Shown here one piece after another: positions 1 through 11,092 of a stretch of DNA of 64,000 bases; positions within the stretch are counted from its first letter, which is position 1, and each line of letters begins with the position of its first letter. Origin of the DNA: Carettochelys insculpta. Lineage: Eukaryota; Chordata; Testudines; Carettochelyidae. Where the stretch lies: the NCBI RefSeq assembly GCF_033958435.1, contig NC_134137.1:318369501-318433500 (forward strand), written 5' to 3'. The translations under genes were made by a program, and so were the position numbers. A model generated the notes under the pieces. The model was not told the DNA's origin. It saw only the letters and a program-made list of their open reading frames with translations, and did not search any database.

Positions 1-1
1 C

Positions 2-394
2 CACAATACAGTTGAGTGGGCATTCAGCCACTTGAAGGGGTGCTTTAGATGCCTCCACATCAGGCTGGAGGTGGGCATCCCCAATGTTCTGGCAGTGGTT
101 GCGATCTGCTGCACTCTGAACAACCTGGTGGAGGCAAAGCATGAGCCCTTCATGCAGGGGTGGGCCACCAAGGTAGAGCACAGGTACAAACAGCCCTCTG
201 CTGCCCCATGCTGCCATGCCCAGCAGGATGGGCTGCGGGTACAGTTGGCCCTGAACCAGGCCTTTGAGCGGGAGGCCACAGTGACCCCACCACCCTGCAC
301 ACACACCCCACCACCACCCATGCACAGGGGACACAGGGTAAACCTGAACAATAAACTTTTTACTGAATTCAACTGTCTGCCTCTCCATGAATGA
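2..394 (+). pseudogene. C-terminal fragment of an old Harbinger-type transposase
   Basis: An open frame runs in from the left window edge to a TGA at 392-394. Its residues align by eye with the end of the two better-preserved transposases in this window. It has the (V)EWAFSHLKG block, the counterpart of VERSFGHLKG with the catalytic Glu. It then has C-rich TLNNLVEAK, matching ALHNLVESK, and FMQGWA, matching FLQGWA. DDE transposases of the PIF/Harbinger group cut and paste the element from its terminal inverted repeats. The first two catalytic Asp residues would lie left of the window. Divergence from the 24 kb and 55 kb copies is high, so this is an older family or an old copy. Whether the missing part is intact cannot be seen. 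Confidence 0.75.
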
Positions 395-1640
395 GGGAAC
401 TATTTACAGGCGAGAGGGGGAATAGCTAACAGGGGACTGCGGGGGTACTATTTACAGGTGAGAGGGCGATCAGCTAACGGGAGGCTCAGGGGAATTATTT
501 ACAGGGGTTTAGTGGCCCTGGATGGGCACCCTGCAAGCCCCAGGGGGACAGTGTCAAAGCAGAAGGCTTTACCCCTTGACTGGGGCTCAACGGCTGGGAT
601 CCCCGTTGCCCTTGCCCACCCCTTGCCCCTGTGTCTGGGGGGCCCTGTGGCACAGGGAGGTAGCAGCATGATCCCCACAGCCATGCCAGGGTCGGCACAG
701 GGGCAGAGGGTGGTGGCAGGTGAGGCCTCCATCTGGCCAGCCCTGGCCAGTAATGTGTGGACCAGGCTCATGAGGCTGGCCGGGGAAGGGTGGGACCAGG
801 GAGTCAAGACTGGGCTCATGGGGGTGAGGCCTGCTGCAGGGGGAGAGTGGGATGGGGGATCAGGGTGGGGGGAGGTCAGAGAGAGGGAGGAAGGGGGATG
901 GGTGGGTGTCGGGCATGGGGAATAGTGGGGTAGGGGCAGGAGGGGCAGGTGCTGAAGTGGCTTGTGATGGGGCAGCAGTTGGAGCCAGGTGACTAACCAT
1001 GGCCTGAGTCAGGGCATCCAGGTTGGCCGCCACCCAGTCCCAGGTCTTCTGCTCCATGGAGACCACTCCTGCAGCACACCCACCAAGTCCCGCAGGTCTG
1101 CCATGTGGGCTGTGCCCTCCGCCGCCTCCTCCCCACCCTGCTGACACCAGCAGATGGCCTGGCAGCAGCCCCGCACAGTTCCTGGTCAGAGTCCAGGCTG
1201 CTTACTCACACCCTCAGTGGTCGGACTCCCCAGGACTGTCGCAGGCTGGTCCAGCCGCTGGCTGCTGGAGCTCTGGAGACATAAGAGGGGGTTGCAGGTG
1301 GGGTGACCCCAGCCGGCGAGGTCCTTGGCAAGGCACTTGAACACTGCTGCACTCTGGCACCAGATGGGACTTTGGTGTCTGGCTCCCCTCCTGGGAGGAC
1401 TCCTCAGCATCCTTGGGAGGCCCCTGGGTGGGGATCCAGGGTGCTGGCCATGGTGCCAGAGAGCAGAGTGGTCTGGGAGAGGTGTTGTGGCAGGAAGTGG
1501 GCTGTGCAGCAGTGTGGATTCCCTGCTACCCGCACACTCTCAGCTTCCTGCCTGGGGTTTTGTGGGAGCCTGCTTCCTTAAACGCAGCTGGACGCTGGAT
1601 CCATAGAGCTCTGCTTGTGCTGTGAGTGGCGCCATCGCCT
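395..1640. mobile_element. Remainder of the old Harbinger element (degenerate internal region)
   Basis: GC-rich sequence continues after the transposase fragment in the same layout as the two full-length Harbinger copies: transposase 3' end, short spacer, then a gene on the opposite strand. Short near-repeats of 'tatttacaggcgagaggg' type occur at 399-520. No clear 3' terminal inverted repeat was found, so the right boundary is approximate. Confidence 0.45.
860..1147 (-). pseudogene. Possible remnant of the Harbinger Myb-partner protein C-terminus
   Basis: On the minus strand a frame contains EQKTWDWVAANLDALTQAM followed by SHLAPTAAP and a Pro/Ala/Thr-rich tail. This resembles the last exon of the Myb-like gene in the two younger Harbinger copies, where a Gln/Glu-rich helix with WGAYMQTFNRLADYLAP is followed by an Ala/Pro-rich tail. 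The convergent position relative to the transposase fragment also fits. No SANT domain was recognised in the region to the right. The call rests on weak similarity and position. Confidence 0.35.
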
Positions 1641-2470
1641 GCCAGCTGCTTGTTGCCATGGAGGACTCCTTCTTTCAAACAGTGGGCCGCAGAGCTTCTG
1701 CACTTGCTCTCTTTTGAAATAATCTTTCAAAAGGGGATGCTCTTCCCACCACAGGAACAGAGAACCACCTTCGACAGAACGACCCCTTTGTTTTAAAGTT
1801 ACTTTCAAAAGTTCACGGAGTGTGTGTATACGCTGCACGGGTTATTTCAAAAGACGGATTTATACTTAGATACGACCGTCAACCAGACATGCTATTACAT
1901 GGTCATTCTGATGTTTATGAGTGCAGGCACCTATGGCAATGGAAGTTTTACTTGCTTAAAAGCTACGACTATGTCTACACTGTTCCCCCTAACTCAAAAT
2001 AAGATACACGAGTTGCTATTTTATTTCAAATTAATTTTTAAATAGAGGATTTCAAGATTTGGCACTGTGTATACAGCACCAAATTTCAAAATCAGCAACA
2101 TTATTTCAAAGCGTCTCTTACCCCTCTTGCAAAGAGGGGTAGACGGATGCCTAAAACACAAGCAAGCATTTCAAAAAATGTTCTGAAATTCTTGACACAT
2201 TTCCTAGATGTGGAGTCACTATTTCAAGATATCTCAGTATCCCAAAATAGTTCCTTTGTGTAAACATAGTCTGTAAGATTTGACCCTCAAACTGCCTTTC
2301 AAAAGAAAGAACTGCCCAGAACTCCTGTGTCTGTTTATTTCCTCTCCTGCCTGCAGGGGCCCTGCGGTACCTCAGAAGTCTCAATAATTTCTCCAACTTT
2401 GAAAGGTGGAATTTTCTTGGTCGTTGATTTGAAGTATTCTCTTGTGAAAAATCACAGCTCAATCACTGTA
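1641..2470. repeat. Unresolved repeat-like region with recurrent 'ttatttcaaa' motifs
   Basis: The stretch holds many copies of variants of TTATTTCAAA or CTTTCAAAAG on both strands, and a short palindrome near 2118-2143 (cccctcttgcaaagaggggt). This is the texture of decayed subterminal repeats of Harbinger-like elements seen in cleaner form elsewhere in the window. I could not define ends or target duplications. Confidence 0.3.
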
Positions 2471-3275
2471 GTATTGTGATTGAGACCCTTGTGGAAAGTA
2501 ACTTGCCTATAAACAGAAACGAAAGCAGTTCTAGCAGCTCTTTTGATTTTGTCATGTATCACATGCTAATTGTTGTTTTCCTTGAGCCCTGAGCTCCTGG
2601 ATTCAGGTGAAATGTGGTAATTTCGGGCTTCTTTCTTACTGAAAAATGATGCTTCTAGCTCTCACGGCTGTGGAGAAAACTTACAAATATAACCCCAGTG
2701 CTCCTTAAAGATTCAAAAAGCAGAATGTATATTATTACAAAATGGCAGGCGTCCATCCCTCCATTTGTCCCACCTCATCCTGGTCCCTGGGGCTGGAGCT
2801 GCCAGCAGGCTCTGCACCCCAGCCAGCTCCTGGCCCTAAGGCTGCTGAGGTTCCCCTGGGTCCCCAGGGCTGGAATGGCTAGTGGGGCTCCATGCCCTGA
2901 CCTGCTCCCGGGTCTGGGGTTGCTGGGCTTCCCCTGGCCTTGGCCAGATCCTCAGGGGTGGAGCTGCCTGTGAGCTGCCATCTACCACAAAGGGGCCGGC
3001 CCTGCTCGTGTCAATAAAAAACCCAATAAATCTATTATTTTTACATAAACTCATTATTTTAAAGCCAAAGTCATGGTTTTGGTGAGCCTGATTCTTGATT
3101 TTTGAACTTAGGGAATGGCAGTACCACAAGTGTGATGTGAAACTGTCAGTTTACACACTGTTTTACATCATTTTCTAATGTGGGGTCAGCAAGCTTTCTG
3201 AGGCAGAGTGCTAAAATTTGACCTTTTGCCCTCTATGTATGGTTCAAGTGCCAGTGATACTTTTAATGTCACTAA
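2471..3275. other. Non-coding; GC-rich low-complexity block at about 2740-3000
   Basis: No supported gene. A C/T/G-rich block with loosely repeated 'ccctggggctggagctgcc' phrases lies at about 2780-2980 and is followed by AT-rich unique-looking sequence. The block resembles the minisatellite inside the hAT-like element near 63.4 kb, but no element ends were found. Confidence 0.4.
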
Positions 3276-3985
3276 GGCTACGTCTACACGTGCACCCAAC
3301 TTCGAAATAGCTTATTTCGATGTTGCGACATCGAAATAGGCTATTTCGATGAATAACGTCTACACGTCCTCCAGGGCTGGCAACGTCGATGTTCAACTTC
3401 GACGTTGCTCAGCCCAACATCGAAATAGGCACAACGAGGGAACGTCTACACGGCAAAGTAGCACACATCGAAATAAGGGAGCCAGGCACAGCTGCAGACA
3501 GGGTCACGGGGCGGACTCAACAGCAAGCCGCTCCCTTAAAGGGCCCCTCCCAGACACACTTTCATTAAACAGTGCAAGATACACAGAGCCAACAACTAGT
3601 TGCAGACCCTGTATATGCAGCACGGACCCCCAGCTGCAGCAGCAGCAGCCAGAAGCCCTGGGCTAAGGGCTGCTGCCCACGGTGACCACAGAGCCCCGCA
3701 AGGGCTGGAGAGAGAGTATCTCTCAACCCCCCAGCTGATGGCCGCCATGGAGGACCCCGCTATTTCGATGTTGCGGGACGCGGATCGTCTACACATCCCT
3801 ACTTCGATGTTGAACGTCGAAGTAGGGCGCTATTCCCATCCGCTCATGGGGTTAGCGACTTCGACGTCTCGCCGCCTAACATCGATTTCAACTTCGAAAT
3901 AGCGCCCAACACGTGTAGACGTGACGGGCGCTATTTCGAAGTTACTGCCGCTACTTCGAAGTAGCGTGCACGTGTAGACGCAGCC
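3276..3985. mobile_element. Harbinger-family MITE, 710 bp
   Basis: Bounded by inverted ends GGCTACGTCTACACGTGCAC and its complement, with the 3-bp direct repeat TAA at 3273-3275 and 3986-3988. A 3-bp target duplication is typical of PIF/Harbinger. Both ends share subterminal sequence with the full-length elements at 22996 and 53748, so this is a non-autonomous deletion derivative of that family. The decamer CGTCTACACG occurs at 3281, 3358 and 3443, with one mismatch at 3786, and in reverse at 3912 and 3971. TTCGAAATAG-type palindromes are also frequent. It encodes nothing credible. Confidence 0.9.
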
Positions 3986-5150
3986 TAATAGTCCTACTTA
4001 CAACAGCTTCATTAATAAATACATGAAGATGCAGAGCTTTACAGTTTAGGTGGTGGTTGGTTGCATCAGCTGGTGTTTTGTTAATCCATAGGCAGCACGG
4101 CTTTGAGCAAGCTCCTGGCTGCATGTGGGAGATGGTGTGGGGCGGAGCTCCCACTTCATGTGCCAATGAAAATCTGCTTGTGTGCTATTCTGGGCACTCG
4201 TGCTGGGGGTTGCTGACCTCTGAATCTGGTCTGTTATGGATAAGGTCCCTAGAGCCTCACATAGATGCAGTATAAACTCATGGGGCCTTGCCCTGCTTAA
4301 ATGTTTCCAAAAGTTAAATGATCTATTCCAAGCTTCATGAACTACAAAAAGATGATATAAAGTAATCTAGATATTCTCTACAATTGTTTCAATTGTTTTA
4401 TTCAAGAGTTAGTAAGAAAGTAGGAATATGCATTAAAATTTTATACCTAATCAGCATCCTTTAAGTGACTTGACACAAGACGTTACAACTTGTTATTTTT
4501 AGAGCCAAGTGGGTCTAATATTTCTTTAATGTTCCTTTCTTTTCATAGGAATTAGATATCATTATCTGACAGGAGCACTGTGTCTAAGTTATTATCTGCA
4601 AAAAATAAAAACAAAACAAAACAAAACAAAACAAGAGTTTTTGGGTACCTAAGTAGCCTCTGGACTCATGATTCAAGTTGCCCCCCTTCCAAAATCTGAG
4701 ATGACACCCTTGTTTCTGTTCATCTCAGCAGGACCAATATGCTTATCAGAAATCCTGCCTGCCTTTGTGAGACACTCATGTGTCCCATTTTACCCCAGCT
4801 CTCTTTCCCCCTCACATAGGCCAAGGTGCGTATCTCCACACCCTCCAGAGCTAAACCTGCCAGTGCACCCTAATGCAGAACACTGTCAGCCCTCAAAACA
4901 CTGGGAACAAGCTCTCTTGCAGCCCCTTTTTTCCTCAAGAGGAATATTGAGCCTCTTATAGTCAAAGTACCAAGAGTATCTCCAAGTATGAAGGAAAACA
5001 GTTCTTTGGGAGAAAGGATCCTGGAAGAGACCAACATTGTAGAAGATCATGGACTACACAATGCCACTACATTTGAATGTCTGTGATTATAGAATTAAAA
5101 GACCTCAGGTCTAGTTTTTGATACCAAATACATTTTTGGTTTATGTGTTG
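3986..5150. other. Non-coding, no gene seen
   Basis: AT-rich sequence without a credible gene. The only notable item is an AAAAC pentamer tract at about 4609-4632. Confidence 0.5.
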
Positions 5151-5229
5151 TATTTACAAAAAAAATACAAATATATAAATACAAAAGTATAATTTGTGGA
5201 TTGATTTCAACATTTGGTTTTTAGGCCTT

Positions 5230-5590
5230 ACCAGCATGGCTGACAGCCACTGTGGGCCCCAAACAAAAGTGGGAGGGGGCCCTGCTTCGCACTCCTGGAA
5301 GGGACAGGGCCAAGGGCAGAAGGGGTGAGGAAAAGCACAGTCACCCTTAGTGCCACCAGGACTGCAGCAGTGGGCCCCACACAGCCGTGCAGAGTGGCAG
5401 AGAAGCACTACTGGCACTTCAAAGGGACCTGGAGCTCCGGCCACTGAAGTAGCAGGGGTAGTGGCTGGAGAGCTGGGCCCCCTTAAAAGGCCAGGCCCTG
5501 GGACTACAGCAACCTTTGCTCTCCACCTTACCCCGCCACCCTGTTAGCCGGCCTGGGCCTTACCAGTCATTAAGTTCTGCTCTATCCTAG
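5230..5590. repeat. Copy 1 of an unnamed dispersed GC-rich repeat
   Basis: The segment around 'ggcacttcaaagggacctggagctc', followed by 'tttgctctcc...ccccgcc...gttagccgg', has a recognisable relative at 9120-9400. The two share the same order of short blocks with interruptions. No ends or target duplications were found, and the family is not recognised. Confidence 0.35.
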
Positions 5591-6819
5591 GCATCTCTTT
5601 GATTTCATGTTATTGATGGTCAAGGAAAACAATAATTAGTATTGTTTTCTCTATTACCTCTGAGATGAAAGTAGGACAAGTAGAACCATGACTTGAGAGG
5701 CAGGGAAAATAGTGGAGAAAGAGAAGAAAGGAAGCCTGTCCACAGCTCTCTTCGTAAAGCATGAGGCAGGGAAGAAGAAATGCTTACTGCTTTGGAAGAA
5801 TTTAAATAAAATCAGCGGATCTCATAAAATTGTCTTTATTGACAAAGAGAGGAAATACGCAGGGCAACTGTTCTTTTTCCTGCTCTGGCTCACTAAACCC
5901 GACCAGTGTCTTACGCTGAATAATTAATTATGTCTTCCATTACAAACACACGCACACAAAACCTCTCTGAAGCAAGATTCCCTCAGCCATTTAGACGGAT
6001 TACTTTCAGAACACGTATGATGCAGCCTCTCTCAATTGTTGATCTTTGTCCAGTTCTACTGATGGGCTTGTCTCTGGACTATCAGCGTGTTAGCTCAGTT
6101 ACAGCAACTGTAGATAAAAAAAATGCTAGGAACTTCATTCAGATTTATAGCTGAGGAAGAATGTGTGGGCTGACATTCCAGCTCCTTCTTATGTCACTAG
6201 GCACAAATACTATAGTCAAAGAAGATGAAGCAGCATGAGGGAAAGTGGCACAATCAGCCCAGTGTTCCAGTTCTAAATAGTCTTTTTGGTTGCTATGTAA
6301 ATGTGCTTGTAGCTTTGACCCTCATTGTCCCTTTTAATGGTGCATGGAATGTTTAGTTTTGATGCAGCAACAAGCACAGACATAAAATGTAGTTGTAACA
6401 GGAGGTCTTCAAGGGCTGGGGTGATGAGGAGGCACCGCTCCCTGTGATGCAGAGAAGCCCAGAAAGTATTTGCTGATAATTAGCTGACTAGCCTCTCATC
6501 CCACGAGAGGATATAAATGGGGAGCCCCACTGTCTGAGAGGGTGAGGGAGTAGGAAAGAGCTGAAAATACATTCTCCTGTGGCTGCAGCAGGATGGGGAA
6601 GTCCAGACCTTCTGATTTCCAGAGGCTCAGGGGCCCACATTTTGAGCCAAGAACAGGGCTTTTGCTTTTGGTATTGTACATTTCTGTTTGTTCTGTTTTG
6701 GAGAATAACCAGAGCTCTGAGGAAAGGAAATACAAACAGACGTAGGGATGGCTGATTGTCCTAGGTTACTGGCGGCAGACAGTATAGGCATAGTGTAGCA
6801 TGACCTAGAGGAAACTGTG
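5591..6819. other. Non-coding, no gene seen
   Basis: Short open frames here have no recognisable protein features. The part at about 6490-6810 could be the 5' flank of the possible gag remnant that follows, but no LTR pair could be found. Confidence 0.4.
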
Positions 6820-7010
6820 GACCCTGAAGATCTAACAAAATGGATGGTACTGCAACAGAACCAACAGCAGCAACAGGCCATGATGCAACAGCGTAAGTAG
6901 CAGCAAAAACGCATCAGGAGCAAAAGAACTAGCAGCAGTTCATTCTTTGTCTGCAGATGCAGGATGGCTAGGACTAACAGGTTGATGTCAAGGGGGAAGA
7001 CCCCTCCCAC
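6820..7010 (+). pseudogene. Possible decayed Gypsy gag 5' fragment (Gln-rich)
   Basis: A plus-strand frame reads a Gln-rich run (KWMVLQQNQQQQQQAMMQQR), then a stop, and then sequence resembling the linker to a capsid region. The start of the gag frame in the LTR element at 29836 has the same character: a 'KWKV' phrase followed by Gln runs. This is weak, compositional similarity only, and Gln-rich runs arise easily by chance. Confidence 0.25.
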
Positions 7011-9119
7011 TAACCATATTACCTAGAAGAGACACTATAACTTGTGGGGAACTTTCCTGATGGAGAAATAGACAGAGAGTGAATGGAAAAAAAACTGGGA
7101 GGCAGAATTCTCTCATGTCTGGGTCTATGAAAGGGCAGGTGCAAGCTACAAGGCCCCTTCCAGGAACAGTCTGACTGAGCCAGGATGTATGTTTACAATC
7201 CCCTCAAGAGATTAGAACCCAGAATAAAAAAGGGAGTGGACTGGATATGATGGATGAAGGGTCACCAGCAGATTGGGACTTGGTGGAAAGGAAGAGGGGA
7301 GCAATAATTTGCTCTGCCTCTGAACAGGAAGGCGATGGGTATAAAATTGCCCCATATGCTGTGTGACTATGGAAATGCCTGAGCTTGAGAAGTTCAAGAT
7401 GCGTGCTCTGCTCTAGTCCTGTGCTCTAAAGAGGTATGTTGTTCCACTTCTGACTAGTGGAACTGATGTACTGAGCCGATTAGATTTATGTTTGGGGTCA
7501 ACATGCATACAAGAACAGTTGATTTGCACCTGGTGGAAGTGCAGGAGATGAGTGGGTATTTGTGGGCTGCTTTCATGCAGATTTACAGCCCTTCAGCCAG
7601 AATCTCTTTTTCTTTTCATTTTTGTAGAAAAAAATATTTCCTAACCAGATTTCTTTAAAAGTATGGAGGCTCACAGAGTTTGATTTAAAAGGCTTGCTCA
7701 CTCTGAGATTTGCCCTGATAATTTGAATGAATAAATCTCTTCCTTGGATCAGCTGTACTTTGTATAACCATTTACCCTATGGGTATAGGAGTGCAAATTG
7801 GGTATAAAATGCTCTAAAGTTGGAACAGAAATATTTTACTTGCCCTATTGGATTAAACTTTATGATTACACAAGATGGAGAACAGTGAGGAAGTGGAGCC
7901 ATTTTGAGTAAGGGCACTGAACCAGCCCATAACATAATCAGAGGTTTTTTGGTAGCGGGTAACTTAGAAGTGGAGTTTGAAACTAATCAATCAGCTTATA
8001 CCTACACTAGGCAGCTTTGTAACAATGTGGCAAAACTTGTATTGTTTTTTGGGGGGGAACAAGGTTAATCAGACACGAATGACAAAAGTTGTGTAGATCA
8101 ATTACAAATGTAAACAAAGCCTCATTTGCTAAGGCCACTCTTCATTCCCAGCACTGTGTCTGAAAACAAACCCTCCACCAATCTCCCCTGATCATGTCAA
8201 TAAACAGTAGTGTCAATCAGTGTAGCTCAACTGAAATCCTCACTGCCTGAATATTTTGTAGTCATTTGCACCAATGTAAAACCAATGGACCTACGCTCAT
8301 TTGCACCAGGTGAGGCTCTGGCCCACAAGCACAGAAAAAGCATCATTTCCTAAAGTGATATGGGCTGTTTTCCTTATGTCCACTTAGTTGGTTTTAACAC
8401 CAGGCAAGCGTGCTTGCACTTTTCCTGTCTTAATTCAACCCATTTCATGATTCAGATACATGCAATAGCAAGTCTTTCATTTCTCCCCCAAATTATTCAT
8501 GCCAAATTTACAGCTCTTACCACCAGGCTTGAGAAGGTGCTAGGTAACACATGATTTGTGCGTAGTGTTCATAAAATGGTCAGTCGTCAGGTGATGTAAC
8601 TGACATACATTGTCTTTTTGTCAGTCAGGGCTTGCTCAGGGGTGAGTAGAAATTTACGTTTTTCAAAGATTTCCCTCTCACCGTGTTCCATCCTGTCTCC
8701 CTGCCCATCTGCCCCAAGTAGCAATGAATCCTAACTTCTAGTAAAAGTAACTCTGAAAACTTACTAGACTCTCTGAAAGAATTTACTTATCACAGAGAGG
8801 TTCTGAGGAGCTATTGAAAAAGGAGGCCTTTAGTGAACACATTGTAAAAATGAAACCTTGATTAAAGATGTAATGAATAAAATCGGAGGTTGTGACTTCA
8901 CTTTGTGGCTTAATTGCCTTTAGTACAGTAGACTATCTGTACTCTTTGACCAATGCCTTGCAACGGGTATAAGTGTGTGCAAAGTGCGTGTAAGGCAGTG
9001 AGTGCATAATTCTGACTTGATAGCATATTGGAATCCCTTTACCTGGTTGTAAATGATGACAGAACGTAAAAAGCTTGGATATTCAGATCAAGTGGTTCTT
9101 ACACTCGGTGTGGAGAATG
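7011..9119. other. Non-coding, no gene seen
   Basis: AT-rich sequence with no credible coding region, RNA gene or bounded repeat that I could recognise. Confidence 0.5.
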
Positions 9120-9400
9120 GCCCATCTCCATGCCTTGGAAAGAGCTGGGCCGGGGCAGTCAGCTCTCAGCACTGCTGGGACCACAGTGCTCTCCCCACAC
9201 CCTTCCTCTCCAGCTTCCTCAGAGCCATGCTGCAGCCAGAGCAGCACTGCCACGGCACTTCAAAGGGGCCCAGAGCTCTGGGTCCAGAGGCACCTGCCCT
9301 CTTTGTTCTCCCTCCCCGCTATTAGCGGGCTTGCTTACACCCAAACAGTAGGAAACCCAAGGGCTGGTTTCAGCCTGGCGTTCTGGTGTGGCAGTGTAAC
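9120..9400. repeat. Copy 2 of the unnamed dispersed GC-rich repeat
   Basis: Matches the order of blocks at 5230-5590: 'ggcacttcaaaggggcccagagctc', then 'ctttgttctcc' and 'cccgctattagcggg'. The hairpin 'cccgctattagcggg' at about 9315-9330 is conspicuous. A long open frame through this block (9075-9656) has no recognisable domains, and I regard it as fortuitous. Confidence 0.35.
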
Positions 9401-10606
9401 TGACTGCTCCCGCACACCAGGCGGCCCTGCGACGGGCTTTCAGTGTCACGTCTGCATAGCAGGCAGGCCTTATCGCTCAATCATTTTAAAAACTAAAGAA
9501 GGTTTCTCACCCTTCAACTCCTCAGTTTCTGAGAGTGAGACAGAAATCACTTCCTCTGAAGGCGCTGGCCCCAGTTTTTATTCTCTGAAGTTCACTACTC
9601 TGCTGTGGAGTCTTGATAAAGGTGAGGGTCACCGGTACCTTTCAGTTCTTTCTTAAACTGTAGATTTCATGAACAGAGTAGCAAATACATTTCTGGCTTT
9701 GATGAAAAAGATGTTTCGGGGCCATTCCTTTTATACGCTGGTGAAATGGCCTGATTCCTTGCTACAGAAGCTGAGTTGCCATTTACTGATCAGCGCAACC
9801 AGATCACTTTTCTAATCCTTTCATTTATACCCCATTTGTAAATAATCTTCCTAACAAGCAGTGCTTAAGGAGATGAAATGGACAATAGACAGTTATTAAG
9901 AATATGAGGAAATGTCTTGGCATTAAATGAGGATTGTTTCCCCTCAAAAAAGTTGAACTATAAAAGGGTTTTAATAATTAATATTTTAAACAGATATGAA
10001 TTAGTTGGAAATTCAGTGGGAAGTTACCGGACAAGCACCACAGGAAGTTGCTGCTGAATACAGCTGATTCCTATGAAACCTTTACATTTCCATGCTGTGC
10101 AAAATGAAAGTGCAGGTCAAGTGTACAAGTGAAATACAATCATAGACTGTTTAAATTAGTTGATGTGAGAAGCAATCCTCATTTAATGCAAGCATCTTTG
10201 AGGCCATACAGAACTGGCTTGACCTTTTTACATCCCGGCTTTCATTAAATGTAAGATGTTCTGAGTAAATAACCATGAGAAATAATCACTTTCTACTATA
10301 AATTACATTTTCCTGAGGACTCTTAGCAGATATAGAAGGTTAAATAAAATGTATAGACAAATGAGATTAGACAATCTATCCAAATACACTGCAGCCAGAG
10401 GGCTTTCTTCATGTATACCTAAATACGTCAGCTGGGACTGGTGCTCAACGGAATCTCACTCCAGTCTCATGGTTTTCCAGGATTCACTTGCACGTTCAAT
10501 GGACACAGTCTAATAGCTGCACAGATCGATGATGGGATTTGCCTGTGTAAAACATACAGCTGGAATTGTCAAAACTGCCCTACAGCTATGGGCTGCCAAC
10601 TTACAC
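9401..10606. other. Non-coding, no gene seen
   Basis: AT-rich sequence with no credible gene or bounded element. Confidence 0.5.
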
Positions 10607-11092
10607 AGCTGTGTCCATTACAAATAAAGCTCCAGTCCTTCACGCATTTGCAAGCTGCATCTGAAAGGCTCCTCCCTTTCGGAAGGGGCATGAAAATGAG
10701 TGAGCTCAGAAATGCAGATAAGGCGCATATTTAAATATTTTGTGCCTCATTTGCATATTCCTGCATGATCTGGCTTCCGGAAAAGCCATTTCTGAATATC
10801 AAAGCAGTTGCGTGGACTCGGTTCCTTCGAAAGGAAACCCCCATTTCGAAAGCACCCTTCTTCCTGAAACAAAATAGGTAGGAAGAAGGGTGCTTTTGAA
10901 AAGGGGGTTTAGTTTCAAAGGAACTCCATATACATGGCTGCTTTGGCTTCCAGAAATGGCTCTTCCAGAAGCTAGATCATGTGGGAATATGCACATGAGA
11001 CACAAGATATTTAAATCCATGTCTCATTTGCATTTCTGATCTCGCTCATTTGCATTCCCTTTCCTAAAGGGAGAGGTCATGTAGACACAGCT
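10607..11092. mobile_element. Foldback MITE with degenerate inverted ends
   Basis: The two halves are roughly inverted copies. 'agctgtgtcc' at the left faces 'gtagacacagct' at the right. 'ctccctttcggaaggggcatgaaaatg' faces 'catttgcattccctttcctaaagggag'. 'agccatttctg' faces 'cagaaatggct', and 'agcacccttcttcct' faces 'aggaagaagggtgct'. The centre is near 10870. No matching target duplication was found, so the ends are approximate. It probably belongs to the same foldback superfamily as the 18.3, 39.4 and 52.4 kb elements. Confidence 0.6.

Noticed and set aside
9075..9656. 193-codon plus-strand frame
   Set aside because: It has no recognisable domain, overlaps other open frames of similar length, and lies in a GC-rich repeat with a relative at 5230-5590.
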